The translations under genes were made by a program, and so were the position numbers. The notes beneath the pieces are model-generated. The model saw nothing but the letters and a program-made list of their open reading frames with translations, was not told the origin of the DNA and did no database searches. 64,000 nt of DNA, from contig JAFRLH010000006.1 of the NCBI GenBank assembly GCA_017431345.1, positions 34,996 to 98,995 on the forward strand, in the 5' to 3' direction. Origin of the DNA: Lachnospiraceae bacterium (GTDB taxonomy: Bacteria; Bacillota; Clostridia; Lachnospirales; Lachnospiraceae). This document shows, piece by piece, positions 8,715 to 18,500 of this stretch (its first letter is position 1; every line of letters starts with the position of its first letter).

Positions 8715-10187
8715 ATGAGCAACAGAAACCTGACACTTCTGACTGACCTTTACGAGCTCACCATGATGCAGGGCTATTTCGAGAGCGGCTCTGATGAGAC
8801 CGTCGTTTTCGATGCCTTCTACCGCAGCAACCCCAGCGGCAGCGGCTATGCTGTCTGTGCCGGACTTGCGCAGGTGATCGAATACATCAACGATCTGCAT
8901 TTCACAGACGGAGATATTGAATATCTCAGGTCTCTCGGCATTTTCAAAGAAGCTTTCCTTGATTATCTTAAGGGCTTCAAATTCACGGGAGATATTTACG
9001 CGATCCCGGAAGGTACGGTCGTTTTCCCTAACGAGCCCCTGGTCAAAGTCGTGGCTCCCGTAATGGAGGCACAGCTTCTTGAACCGGCGCTTCTGAACAT
9101 CATCAACCATCAGTCCCTGATCGCCACGAAAGCATCCCGCGTCTGCTATGCCGCCAAAGGCGACGGCATCATGGAATTCGGTTTAAGAAGAGCGCAGGGA
9201 CCGGACGCCGGCATCTACGGCGCGAGAGCCGCCGTGATCGGCGGATGCGTCGGCACCAGCAATGTGCTGGCCGGCCAGATGTTTGATATTCCCGTAAAGG
9301 GAACGCACGCCCACAGCTGGATCATGAGCTTCCCGGACGAGCTGACCGCATTCCGCACTTACGCAAGACTCTATCCTACCGCCTGCATCCTGCTCGTGGA
9401 TACCTACAACACCCTGAAGAGCGGCGTTCCGAACGCCATCAAAGTATTCACCGAGATGCGCGAAGCCGGCATTCCGCTGACATTCTACGGCATCCGTCTG
9501 GATTCCGGCGACCTGGCATATCTGTCCAAGGAAGCCCGGAAGATGCTTGACGCGGCCGGCTTTACCGACGCTGTCATCTCCGCATCCTGCGATCTGGATG
9601 AATATCTGATCCGAAGCCTGAAGAATCAGGGCGCGCAGATCACCTCCTGGGGCGTGGGAACGAACCTCATCACCAGCAAGGACTGCCCTGCATTCGGCGG
9701 TGTATACAAGCTGGCGGCGATCCTGGACAAGGAGAGCGGACAGTTCATCCCCAAGATCAAACGCTCCGAGAATCCGGAGAAGATCACCAACCCCGGCAAC
9801 AAGAAGATCTACAGGATCTATAACAAAGAAACGGGCAAGCATATCGGCGATCTGATCGCGCTTGAGGACGACGATTTCTCCGAAGAGAGGAATCTAATGA
9901 TCTTCGATCCGATCCACACCTGGAAGAAGACCTATCTGGAAGCCGGAAAATTTACGCTGCGTCTCCTGCTGGAGCCTGTCTTTAAGAACGGGAAATGCGT
10001 ATACGAAAGCCCGGATGTCATGACGATCCGCGAGATCTGCCGCAAAGAGCTGGCCACCCTCTGGGATGAGACCAGACGTTTCAACAATCCGCACGAGGTC
10101 TATGTCGATCTGTCCAGACGCCTGTATGATATGAAGTACCAGCTTCTCGACAGCCTCAACGAGTTCGTGGAAGGGGCTGATCAATGA
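8715..10187 (+). CDS. pncB: Nicotinate phosphoribosyltransferase
   Basis: The enzyme makes nicotinate mononucleotide from nicotinate and PRPP, the entry step of NAD salvage. The 490 residues match the Gram-positive long form. Visible family signatures include LLTDLYELTM at the N-terminus, a GTHAHSWIMSF block near residue 195 with the conserved His, LVDTYNT, and the phosphate-binding region YGIRLDSGDLAYLS. The ATG at 8715 follows GGAGGGAATAAAA. It overlaps the next gene by four bases, so the two are translationally coupled. Confidence 0.95.
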   Translation: MSNRNLTLLTDLYELTMMQGYFESGSDETVVFDAFYRSNPSGSGYAVCAGLAQVIEYINDLHFTDGDIEYLRSLGIFKEAFLDYLKGFKFTGDIYAIPEGTVVFPNEPLVKVVAPVMEAQLLEPALLNIINHQSLIATKASRVCYAAKGDGIMEFGLRRAQGPDAGIYGARAAVIGGCVGTSNVLAGQMFDIPVKGTHAHSWIMSFPDELTAFRTYARLYPTACILLVDTYNTLKSGVPNAIKVFTEMREAGIPLTFYGIRLDSGDLAYLSKEARKMLDAAGFTDAVISASCDLDEYLIRSLKNQGAQITSWGVGTNLITSKDCPAFGGVYKLAAILDKESGQFIPKIKRSENPEKITNPGNKKIYRIYNKETGKHIGDLIALEDDDFSEERNLMIFDPIHTWKKTYLEAGKFTLRLLLEPVFKNGKCVYESPDVMTIREICRKELATLWDETRRFNNPHEVYVDLSRRLYDMKYQLLDSLNEFVEGADQ

Positions 10188-10909
10188 GAACGCTCATCGT
10201 TCTGATATTCATGTTCCTTTTCCTGGTAATCTTTTCACCCATCGCATGGCTTGTGATCTGGATCATCGGGAAGTCGGACAAAGAGAAGGCAGACAGGATA
10301 TCACTGAATATTGTGAACGGCGCGTTCCGGATCGTCGCATGGCTCTCCGGCATCCGGCTTACCGTAAAAGGGCACGAGAACATCCCGACAGACCGGCCGG
10401 TGCTCTATATCAGCAACCATCGGAGCTATTTTGATATCGTGACGGGATACCCTCAGACCGTCGGCCTGTGCGGATTCGTAGCCAAGAAGCAGGTCGAAAA
10501 AGTGCCGTTCCTGCGGGTATGGATGAGAAAGCTCTACTGCCAGTTCCTGGACCGCGACAATATGCGGGAAGGAATGAAAGTGATCAGGGACTGCGTTTCG
10601 CTGGTAAAGGAAAAGAACATCTCCATCTGGATCTGTCCGGAGGGGACCCGCACACCGGGCGATGAGATGCTGCCGTTTAAGGGCGGAAGCTTCAAGATCG
10701 CGGAAATGAGCGGCTGCCCGGTCATCCCGGTAACGATCAAGGGAAGCGAAGATGTCTTTGAAGCGCATGTCCCCTGGGTCAAAGCAGCCGATGTCACTAT
10801 GATCTTCGGAGAGCCGATCGAAACAGCGGATCTGGACCGGGCTGGGAAGAAGGCGCTGCCTGATCAGGTACAAAATATTATCAAAGAAACACTGAAGGGG
10901 ACGGATTGA
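10184..10909 (+). CDS. plsC: 1-acyl-sn-glycerol-3-phosphate acyltransferase
   Basis: This 241-residue membrane enzyme should transfer an acyl chain to lysophosphatidic acid, forming phosphatidic acid at the inner face of the membrane. It has a hydrophobic N-terminal anchor (LIFMFLFLVIFSPIAWLVIWI) and the HX4D catalytic motif SNHRSYFD near residue 79. The glycerol-phosphate site PEGTR lies near 153, followed by a GGSFKIA block. The start overlaps the pncB stop (ATGA). A strong terminator hairpin begins inside its last codons. Confidence 0.9.
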   Translation: MRTLIVLIFMFLFLVIFSPIAWLVIWIIGKSDKEKADRISLNIVNGAFRIVAWLSGIRLTVKGHENIPTDRPVLYISNHRSYFDIVTGYPQTVGLCGFVAKKQVEKVPFLRVWMRKLYCQFLDRDNMREGMKVIRDCVSLVKEKNISIWICPEGTRTPGDEMLPFKGGSFKIAEMSGCPVIPVTIKGSEDVFEAHVPWVKAADVTMIFGEPIETADLDRAGKKALPDQVQNIIKETLKGTD

Positions 10910-10924
10910 CCGTCCCCTTTTTTT
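10895..10924 (+). terminator. Rho-independent terminator after plsC
   Basis: AAGGGGACGG and CCGTCCCCTT form a perfect ten-pair stem with an ATTGA loop, followed by seven T. The loop contains the stop codon of the acyltransferase gene. Confidence 0.92.
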
Positions 10925-10980
10925 CAGCCTGCTTCGCTGGTAAGCCGGAGAACCGTCCCCGGCTCACTGACTTCTGCTTC

Positions 10981-11487
10981 TCAGCCCGCATTGCTGAGCT
11001 TTTCGCTGATATATTCCGGCATCTTCTCTCTGGGTATGGAGAAGAGCACGGAGAATTCCGAGTATAGCGCTTCTTCTGCCTGCTTCAGATATCTCTCATC
11101 TGTGGAAGTGATCTTCTTTCCGGCTGCTACCCGCACTTTCTTCCTGTGGTAGAGCGTCTTGATCATCTTGATATATTCCCTGCAGTTCCCTGTGTGCATG
11201 CAGTCCTTATAGATCTGCTCCCGCTGTTTTTCTTCCGGAACATCAAGTTCCTCTATGGCCGGCATCTCGCTGATCAGTTTCTCTGCTTCATCTTTGGTGA
11301 TCAGAGAACGCATGATGATCCTGTCATTGTCTACCGGTGTCAGAATCGTGCTGTCCTTATTCCATAAAGGCTTGAGTACATAATATACTCTGTCTTCGGG
11401 TATCCCTTCTCTTTTTAAACAAGTTACATCCGCAATTTCACATACGCCCCTGCTGCCGTAAATAATCCGTTCTCCGACCTGGAACAT
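10981..11487 (-). CDS. CarD/CdnL-like RNA polymerase-binding regulator
   Basis: The 168-residue protein opens with FQVGERIIYGSRGVCEI, the Tudor-like RNA polymerase-interaction domain of the CarD_CdnL_TRCF family (about residues 1-60). A helical C-terminal domain (about 70-168) follows. Family members bind the RNA polymerase beta subunit and stabilise promoter complexes. The start at 11487 has AGGAG five bases upstream; a Met six codons earlier is less well placed. It stands alone, convergent with plsC. Confidence 0.85.
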   Translation of the reverse strand: MFQVGERIIYGSRGVCEIADVTCLKREGIPEDRVYYVLKPLWNKDSTILTPVDNDRIIMRSLITKDEAEKLISEMPAIEELDVPEEKQREQIYKDCMHTGNCREYIKMIKTLYHRKKVRVAAGKKITSTDERYLKQAEEALYSEFSVLFSIPREKMPEYISEKLSNAG

Positions 11488-11702
11488 GCAGTCTCCTTTC
11501 CGCATAAAGCTTCTGACGAGAGCAAAAAACCCTTCGACTCATATATGCAAATATTATAACACGAACGGATCAAAAAAACAAATTAAGTTTTTATTGCACA
11601 CGTTTCTGTCATTTCCGTATTATCCGCAGAAACGTTCTTATATTAATACATTATTATTGTTGCATGATTTTACGATATTTATATCATGAATGTATGAAAA
11701 AA

Positions 11703-11744
11703 GGATTTGGAAACGTTTTTCATACCGCAGATATTTCCAAATCC
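11703..11744. repeat. 11-bp inverted repeat in the carD-uvrA2 gap
   Basis: GGATTTGGAAA at 11703-11713 and TTTCCAAATCC at 11734-11744 are perfect inverted copies separated by 20 bases. The gap from 11488 to 11944 is otherwise AT-rich with no gene I can support. It also carries a probable carD -10 on the minus strand (11553-11558) and a dispersed repeat. Confidence 0.5.
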
Positions 11745-11820
11745 ATTTCTGTTCTTTTGTGAAATTGAATTTTCTGTAACAATTATACGGACTCCGAAAA
11801 AAGCCGCAGATGGCATAAAA

Positions 11821-11943
11821 CTGTCATTCCGAGGTGCAAGGCGGCGAAGGATCCCCCCCCTTTGACTGCGGTTTTACGAACCCTTAAGCCTGTCAGCGGG
11901 GGATTCTTCCTCCGGCAGGACCGTCGTCTGAATAACAGACGTC
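11821..11943 (+). repeat. Dispersed repeat, copy 2, with imperfect inverted right arm
   Basis: The left arm (11821-11876) shares the CTGTCAT...GAGG...AAGGATCC...TGCGGTTTTA pattern with 722-778. Past an internal spacer, the right end (from about 11898) reads back, imperfectly, as the reverse complement of the left arm: GGGGGATTCTTCC against the GGATCCCCC side, and GAATAACAG against CTGTCATTC. The whole could fold as one long hairpin, as miniature mobile or REP-like elements do. It abuts the 3' end of the uvrA2-like gene. Confidence 0.6.
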
Positions 11944-11944
11944 C

Positions 11945-14200
11945 TCACTCCGGCAGGCTGTCCTTAATATACGGCGCGGTCACGGACTTCTCACAGGATA
12001 ACATCCCTTCCACGGTCCCTGCATACAGCAGATCTCCGCCGTCCATGCCGCCGCCGGGTCCCAGCTCGATCACATAATCCGCATCCTTGATCACATCCAG
12101 GCTGTGCTCGATCAGGAACAGCGAATTGCCCGCATCCACCATCTCATTGAACAGCTTCATCAGCTTCCGCACATCATCCAGATGCAGGCCGCTTGTCGGC
12201 TCATCGATAATGAACACCGCACCTTTCCTTTTCAGCTCGCTCGCAAGCTTCACTCTCTGCAGTTCCCCGCCGGAGAGCGTTGTCATCGCCTGATTGAGAT
12301 GCAGGTATCCTAGACCCACTTTCTGCAGGGACTGCAGGGCGTAAAGGAAATCCTGATCTGCAAAGAACTCGCACGCCTCATTCACTGTCATATCCATGAC
12401 TTCGGCAATATTTTTGCCTTTATACCGATACTGCAGGGTCTCTTCATTGTATCTGCTTCCATGGCACAGTTCGCAGACTGTTTCGATCGATTCCATGAAC
12501 GCCATCTCGGAAACAATGATCCCTTTGCCGCCGCACGCCGGACAGGCGCCTTTGGAGTTGAACGAGAAGATCTGATTGCTCACATGATTCGCTTTCGCGA
12601 ACAGATTCCTGATCGGATCCGAAATATCCAGATAGGTCGCCGGCGTGGAACGCAGATTGATCCCGATATCCTTCTGCCGGATCGAAACGATCTCCAGATC
12701 GTCATTCTTCCGCATGAACTGCTCCATGAGAGAGCTCTTTCCCGAACCGGCCACACCCGCGATCACACACAAAACGCCCAGCGGAAGATCCACATCGATA
12801 TGCCGCAGGTTATGCAGCGAGGCATCTTTCAGGGCAAAATATCCCGACGGGATCCGGATATCCTTTTTGATCTCCGAGTGATACTTCAGCATCCTTCCGG
12901 TGATCGTATCGGAATCCAGCAGTTCCTGATAGCTTCCCTCGAACATGATCTCTCCGCCGTGCCTGCCGGCTGCCGGGCCCATGTCCACCACATGATCTGC
13001 CATGGCGATCACTTCCCGGTGATGCTCCACGATCATGATCGTGTTGCCGTGGTCCCGCAGCCGCTTCAGGGATTTTTTCAGCAGCGTGATATCTCTCGGA
13101 TGCAGTCCCACACTCGGCTCATCCAGCACATAGACCATATCCGTCAGCGCGGAATTGATGTATTTTGCAATTTTGATCCGCTGCGCCTCGCCGCCCGAAA
13201 GCGTGGAGGTGATACGGCTGAGCGACAGATAGCCAAGCCCGATCTCCTTCAGTGCCGAAAGCCGCTTCAGCAATTCCCGCTTTATATCCACCGCAAGCGG
13301 ATCCGTGATCCCGTTCACGAAATCGATCGCCTCGGGAATCGGCAGATCCACCACTTCCGCGATGTTCTTCCCATTGATCAGGCAGCTGCGCACGCGCTCG
13401 TTCACCCTCGCGCCGTGACATTCCGGACAGATGAATGTGGAGACCATTTTGTCCAGTACCTTCTGCTGTCGTTTTCCCTCTTTCGTAGTAATGATGCTGC
13501 GGTACATCCTGGGGAACATACCCTCGAATTTTGCCGATTTCGGCCAGTTCGAAGGCGGATTCTTCAGCCGGATCTGCGGGGAATACAGGAACAGGTTGAG
13601 CTCTTCCTCCGAATAATCCCTGATCTTTTTGTTCAGATCAAAAAGCCCGCTGTAAGCGTATCTTTTCCACCGCCAGGCGCCGGTCGTAAAGGTCGGAAAA
13701 TGGATCACGTCCTCATCGTTCAGGCACTTGTCGAAATCCACGAGCTTATGGATGTCCAGCTCTGTCACTGTTCCGATCCCGTCGCAGCGTTCGCATTTTC
13801 CCGCGGGATGATTAAAAGAGAAGCTGTCGGAATAACCGATGAAGGGTTTCCCGACGCGCGAGAACAGAAGACGCAGCAGGGAATAGATATCCGTATAAGT
13901 GCCGACGGTCGACCGGGTATTCCCGGCCGGCTTTTTCTGATCGATCACGATCGTCACCGGCAGATTCTCGATCCGCTCGACATGCGGCCTGCCGTATTTC
14001 GGAAGATACTGCTGCACAAAACTCGGGAAGGTCTCATTGAGCTCCCGTCTGGATTCCGCTGCGATCGTATCCAGGCATAACGACGATTTACCGGAGCCTG
14101 AGACTCCGGTAAATACGGTGATCTGCTTTTTGGGAACCGAAAGAGAGACATCCTTCAGATTGTTCTCCGTCGCTCCGTAAATGTGAATCATATCCTGCAT
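11945..14200 (-). CDS. UvrA2-like ABC ATPase (excinuclease A paralogue)
   Basis: The 751-residue protein has two UvrA-type ABC modules: Walker A GVSGSGKSS near residue 30, the first signature TLSGGEAQRIKIA, a second P-loop GVAGSGKSS and the second signature TLSGGELQRVKLA. Zinc modules are CERC, CPEC, CPACGGKG and CELC. It is some 190 residues shorter than UvrA: after the VGTYTDIYSLLRLLFSRVG block the chain goes almost directly to CERCDGIG, so the UvrB-binding region appears absent. That is the UvrA2 type, linked in some bacteria to tolerance of DNA-binding drugs or DNA damage. The start at 14200 has GGAG six bases upstream. Confidence 0.88.
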   Translation of the reverse strand: MQDMIHIYGATENNLKDVSLSVPKKQITVFTGVSGSGKSSLCLDTIAAESRRELNETFPSFVQQYLPKYGRPHVERIENLPVTIVIDQKKPAGNTRSTVGTYTDIYSLLRLLFSRVGKPFIGYSDSFSFNHPAGKCERCDGIGTVTELDIHKLVDFDKCLNDEDVIHFPTFTTGAWRWKRYAYSGLFDLNKKIRDYSEEELNLFLYSPQIRLKNPPSNWPKSAKFEGMFPRMYRSIITTKEGKRQQKVLDKMVSTFICPECHGARVNERVRSCLINGKNIAEVVDLPIPEAIDFVNGITDPLAVDIKRELLKRLSALKEIGLGYLSLSRITSTLSGGEAQRIKIAKYINSALTDMVYVLDEPSVGLHPRDITLLKKSLKRLRDHGNTIMIVEHHREVIAMADHVVDMGPAAGRHGGEIMFEGSYQELLDSDTITGRMLKYHSEIKKDIRIPSGYFALKDASLHNLRHIDVDLPLGVLCVIAGVAGSGKSSLMEQFMRKNDDLEIVSIRQKDIGINLRSTPATYLDISDPIRNLFAKANHVSNQIFSFNSKGACPACGGKGIIVSEMAFMESIETVCELCHGSRYNEETLQYRYKGKNIAEVMDMTVNEACEFFADQDFLYALQSLQKVGLGYLHLNQAMTTLSGGELQRVKLASELKRKGAVFIIDEPTSGLHLDDVRKLMKLFNEMVDAGNSLFLIEHSLDVIKDADYVIELGPGGGMDGGDLLYAGTVEGMLSCEKSVTAPYIKDSLPE

Positions 14201-14260
14201 AAAAAACTCCAAAATACATCCCGGCGGCAGCAGAAGCCGCCTCCGGGAACGGAACCATTT

Positions 14261-15517
14261 TTATTCGTGTCTTAACGCTTCGATCGGATTCAGGTTCGCC
14301 GCCTTCACAGCAGGGAACAGGCCGAACACCACGCCGATCAGCATGGAAAAGCCGACCGCAATCAGTGCGGCAGGGATCGATATCGCAGTCGGCGTGGATG
14401 TAAGCCGCGATATCAGCCGGGCCATGACGACGCCGCCCGCGACGCCCATTACGCCGCCAAGACTCGTCAGTACAGACGCTTCTGTCAGGAACTGCCACAT
14501 GATCCTGCTCTTTCTGGCGCCGATCGCCTTCTTCAGGCCGATCTCCCGCGTTCTTTCCGTGACAGACACCAGCATGATATTCATAACGCCGATGCCGCCG
14601 ACAAGCAGAGAAATACTGGCGATCCAGATCAGCTGCTGGTTGGTGGAAGCGGAAAGATCCTGCAGGTTCTTCGCCTGCTCGAGCAGATCCTCACTCTTGT
14701 ACTTAAGCTTCTGATCGCTCTTGGCAGTGATCCTCGCATTCAGGATCTTCGCTGTCTCATTTCCGGCGGTCGTCATATCATCCGTAGATACCGCTTTCAG
14801 GGCGACCATCTGCGGCTCGTCGAACTGGTAAGGGATGCACCAGGTACTGGACGGGATGAAAATGTTTCCGCTGGATTCCTGTGTATACATATTGTAATCG
14901 GAGATACTGTTGATCACCGGTTCAAACGCAGAGGACTGCTCTACAACGCCGATTACCGTAAAAGGCTCGCCCTTGATCTCAATGCACGTATCCACAGGAT
15001 TTCCTCCTGCCGTGTACAGAGAGGAATAGGCTGTCTTGTCTATGATGACCACCTTGCGGTATTTTTCATAGTCCTCTGCCGTGAAATTCCTTCCCCACTG
15101 CATCCTGTAGCCGTAGACGTCAAAATAATGGCTGTCCACCCCGTAGATCTTGCCGTTGTAGGACGTGTTCTCATAGAAAATGTTTTCCGCGTAATCCCTG
15201 ACAGTATACAGGGAAGCGATTTCCACCTCCGGAATGGCGGTAATCGACTCCAGCGTCGCGTCGTCGACCACCGGAACACCCGAAGGAATGGAGTTCCAGG
15301 AAAAATCATAGGTATCGTCGCCCTGGTTAAGCTGCACTTTGACGGCATTGCTTCCCGCGCCGATCAGATTTTCCTTTATCTGTTCATTCGTGCCTTTGAT
15401 CGTGGAAACGATGGAGATGATGGCCGCGATGCCGATAATGATGCCCAGCATCGTAAGGATGGAACGCATCTTATGTCCCCATATTCCCTGAAAGGCAAGC
15501 GATATGTTCTCAAACAT
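14261..15517 (-). CDS. MacB-like ABC transporter permease (FtsX domain)
   Basis: The 418-residue protein starts with a transmembrane helix after the typical KMRSILTMLGIIIGIAAII. A MacB-type extracytoplasmic domain (about 45-270) and three C-terminal helices with the FtsX core (SVTERTREIGLKKAIGARK) follow. This is the MacB/YknZ architecture used to move peptides, toxins or drugs using force from a separate ATPase. It lies 11 bases after the large adaptor and is the last gene of a four-gene operon (lipoprotein adaptor, ATPase, giant adaptor, permease). The substrate is unknown. Confidence 0.92.
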   Translation of the reverse strand: MFENISLAFQGIWGHKMRSILTMLGIIIGIAAIISIVSTIKGTNEQIKENLIGAGSNAVKVQLNQGDDTYDFSWNSIPSGVPVVDDATLESITAIPEVEIASLYTVRDYAENIFYENTSYNGKIYGVDSHYFDVYGYRMQWGRNFTAEDYEKYRKVVIIDKTAYSSLYTAGGNPVDTCIEIKGEPFTVIGVVEQSSAFEPVINSISDYNMYTQESSGNIFIPSSTWCIPYQFDEPQMVALKAVSTDDMTTAGNETAKILNARITAKSDQKLKYKSEDLLEQAKNLQDLSASTNQQLIWIASISLLVGGIGVMNIMLVSVTERTREIGLKKAIGARKSRIMWQFLTEASVLTSLGGVMGVAGGVVMARLISRLTSTPTAISIPAALIAVGFSMLIGVVFGLFPAVKAANLNPIEALRHE

Positions 15518-15528
15518 TGCCGTTCTCC

Positions 15529-18500
15529 TTAATACTCGCCTTCCCAGAGCGCATCTGTCGAAGCTTCCTTCGTGGGACAGCCTTCCTTCACATCTTTTCC
15601 ATAAGGGAATGCCACCCAGTCATCCAGCGTCAGGCCGCTCATGACCTCTGTGTAGGATCCCCAGATGATCTTTCCTGTCTTGACCGTCTGCTGCTTCAGC
15701 TGTCCATTCTTATCTCTGACATAGACATAGGTCTTTCCGTTTTCGGTCCTCAGCATGGAGTTCATAAGATAGAAGCTGTCGGAATCCTCTTCATAAGTAT
15801 CATCGTAGGTCAGCTGGACAAACTCTCCGTTCTGGAACGTCGCGTCATCCTTTACGAACACCTTGAAGGGGTAATAGGAAACATTCGAATTCCCGGAACC
15901 GTCATAATACTGACCGCTGACCGGATAGGTGGAGATCTCGGTTACTTCTCCGACACTCGTTGCGCCTGTCTCATAAGACATGACGTTGATCGGCTGACCG
16001 ACCTTCACAGTATCCAGATCCAGTTCGCCGACTGTGGAGCTGATATAATATCCGCCGCCTCCGCCGACGATCTCGATCACCGCCTGGTTATCGATCTGGG
16101 ACTGTTCTGGATCGCGGAGCGTCCTGACCGTACCGTCGATCTCGCTCGTCACTTCGCCGTTGTTCAGCTCCATCTCTTTCTGGCGCACTTCCAGCTGGGC
16201 CATACGGATATCCAGATCCAGGTCTCTCATGCTGGATTCGAGGGTATTCCTCATTTCAGCGATCTCGTTGGCAGTATAGGTTACGGAATCGCCGCCATCA
16301 TCAGGGTCATCCGGGAAATCTGGATCATCGCCCGAATCGTCTTTCTTCTTTTTCTTCTTCTTGGAGGATTTTGTTTCTTCTTCTGTTCCCGTTTCGGTTT
16401 CCGTCTCAGTCTCAGTCTCTGATTCGGTTACAGATTCGCTCTCACTCTCTCCGCTGCTTTCTGTAGGCTTAGGTGCTTCCGTGGTTGTTTCTTCAGCTGT
16501 CGTTATTTCTTCAGCTGTCGTCGTTTCTTCAGCCGTGGTCGTTTCTTCAGCCGTCGTTTCGTACCTGGTCGCATTCTTCTTTACAAAATCATAAGCAATA
16601 TACGGCTTGGAGAAAGAGCTCTTTACCATATCAGAGGCGTACTCTTCTTTGTAATCCGCGGCAGGATTATTTTTTTCGTCCTCTTTGGTTTCATCGATCG
16701 GTTTAAATGTCCCGTTGTTGGTAACAAACTTCCTTACGTGAATGGTCCATTCGGTTACCACATCCTCCTGTTTCTTATCCATTACCTGGAAGGTCACATA
16801 GGCATCATTTCTGCTGTCACTGACATACTCCAGAAATGCCTGGCTCAGCGTGCATTTTGAATTCCATTCATAAATAAACGGCTTCTGCTCGCTTCCTTCA
16901 CCTTCTTTTAATTCAGGCCAGCCTCTTACGATCTCTTCTACCGCTATGAGCTTTTCCAGATTCTGTACAAGCGTCTTCTGGTGATCTGTGAGTGCATTAT
17001 AGGCTTTTCTGGCGGCCTCAACCTTCTCCCGCTCATCCTCAGTGATCTCTTCCTCGTTGATCTCCTCCGGCTCCGGAAGATTTTCGATCAGTGTGTCGAC
17101 ATCCGCCGCCGCATCCAAATCTGTTTTTGCTCGTTCAAGCTTATTGTCATTGTAATTTGCAACTGCATCCTTTTGTTCTTCAGTTTTTAAGTTGTTATAG
17201 GCGTCCCAAGCTTTATCAAACTTCTCTTTTTCCTCATAAACAATCGGATCGCTAAAATCATCGATTAGTCTGATGACCAGATCTGTTTCTGCCTTTAAAA
17301 GCTTTTGCAAAATATCATCAGGAACAAGCGTATTATCTTTGAGAGCATCATATGCTTCTCTGGCTTCCTTGACAGCATCTTCGTTTTCTAATGTAATATC
17401 CCCAGGCAGTTCTTCGATCATTTTGATAACCAGATCTGCTTCTGCCTTTAAAAGCTTATCATAATTTGTTACAAGTGCCTGCTGCGCCTCTGATAAACTG
17501 TCATAAGCTTCTCTTGCTCCATTGACTAATTCTTCATCAGTTAACGCAATATCATCCGGCAGATTCGCAATCTGATTAATAACTGCATCCGCGGCTTCCT
17601 GATCAGGATCATTGTTCTGGTCGGGATCATTGTTCTGATCGGGATCATTGTTCTGGTCGGGATCATTGTTCTGGTCGGGATCATTGTTCTGGTCGGGATC
17701 ATTGTTCTGGTCGGGATCATTGTTCTGATCAGGATCATTGTTCTGATCGAGATTATTGTTCTGGTCGGGATCAGGATTCTGGTCCTGGATCGCCTCCAGT
17801 GCTTTCTTCACCTGCTTCAGTTTTTTCTCATTGGTAACGAGCGCCTGCTGTTCTTCCGTAAGACTGTCATAGGCTTCCTCTGCTTCTAAAATTGCCTCTT
17901 CATCAGAAGCTTCAATATCCTCCGGAAGATTATCGATCTTTACGATCACCTCATCCGCAGCAGCCTGATCTTCTGCAGCCTGTTCTGCTGCCTCGAGATC
18001 CTCCTCTGCCTGTTCGAGCTGATCAAAGTTTGTCACAAGTTTCTTCTGTTTTTTCGAAAGCGCTTCATACGCTTCCCTGGCACTCTCCACAGCATCTTTA
18101 AAATCGGAATCGTCTGCATCCGGCAGATCCTCGATCATACTGCTGACTGCGTCTGCCGCTTCCTGATCAGGATCCGCTTCCGGCTCATCCGGCTCATTTT
18201 CGTCTTCTGCGGAATCATTTTCGTCCCCGGAATTATCTCCTTCGCCTTCCTCATTGCCGGAATCCGATCCGCCCGCGCTCAATACCATCACACCCGCATT
18301 CGGCCGTGCCTTCAGTTCATCATCATCCTCTTCGTCATCGCTGTCTTCGATATCATCGTCTCCGTCGGATTCATATCCATCACCGACATCCACCTGATCT
18401 TTCTCCGCCACGGGAACGCCCGGACGGTACCGCTTCACCTTATCCAGATCAGACTGATACTTCTTCATCTCTTCCTGGAGCTTCTGCAGGTCCAGCTTTG

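Noticed and set aside
12461-14080. 539-codon open frame on the plus strand
   Set aside because: Antisense to the uvrA2-like gene, with no start signal or domain.
17601-17770. Regular short repeats that could suggest a CRISPR array
   Set aside because: Units are contiguous 18-base coding repeats without spacers and lie in frame in the giant adaptor gene.
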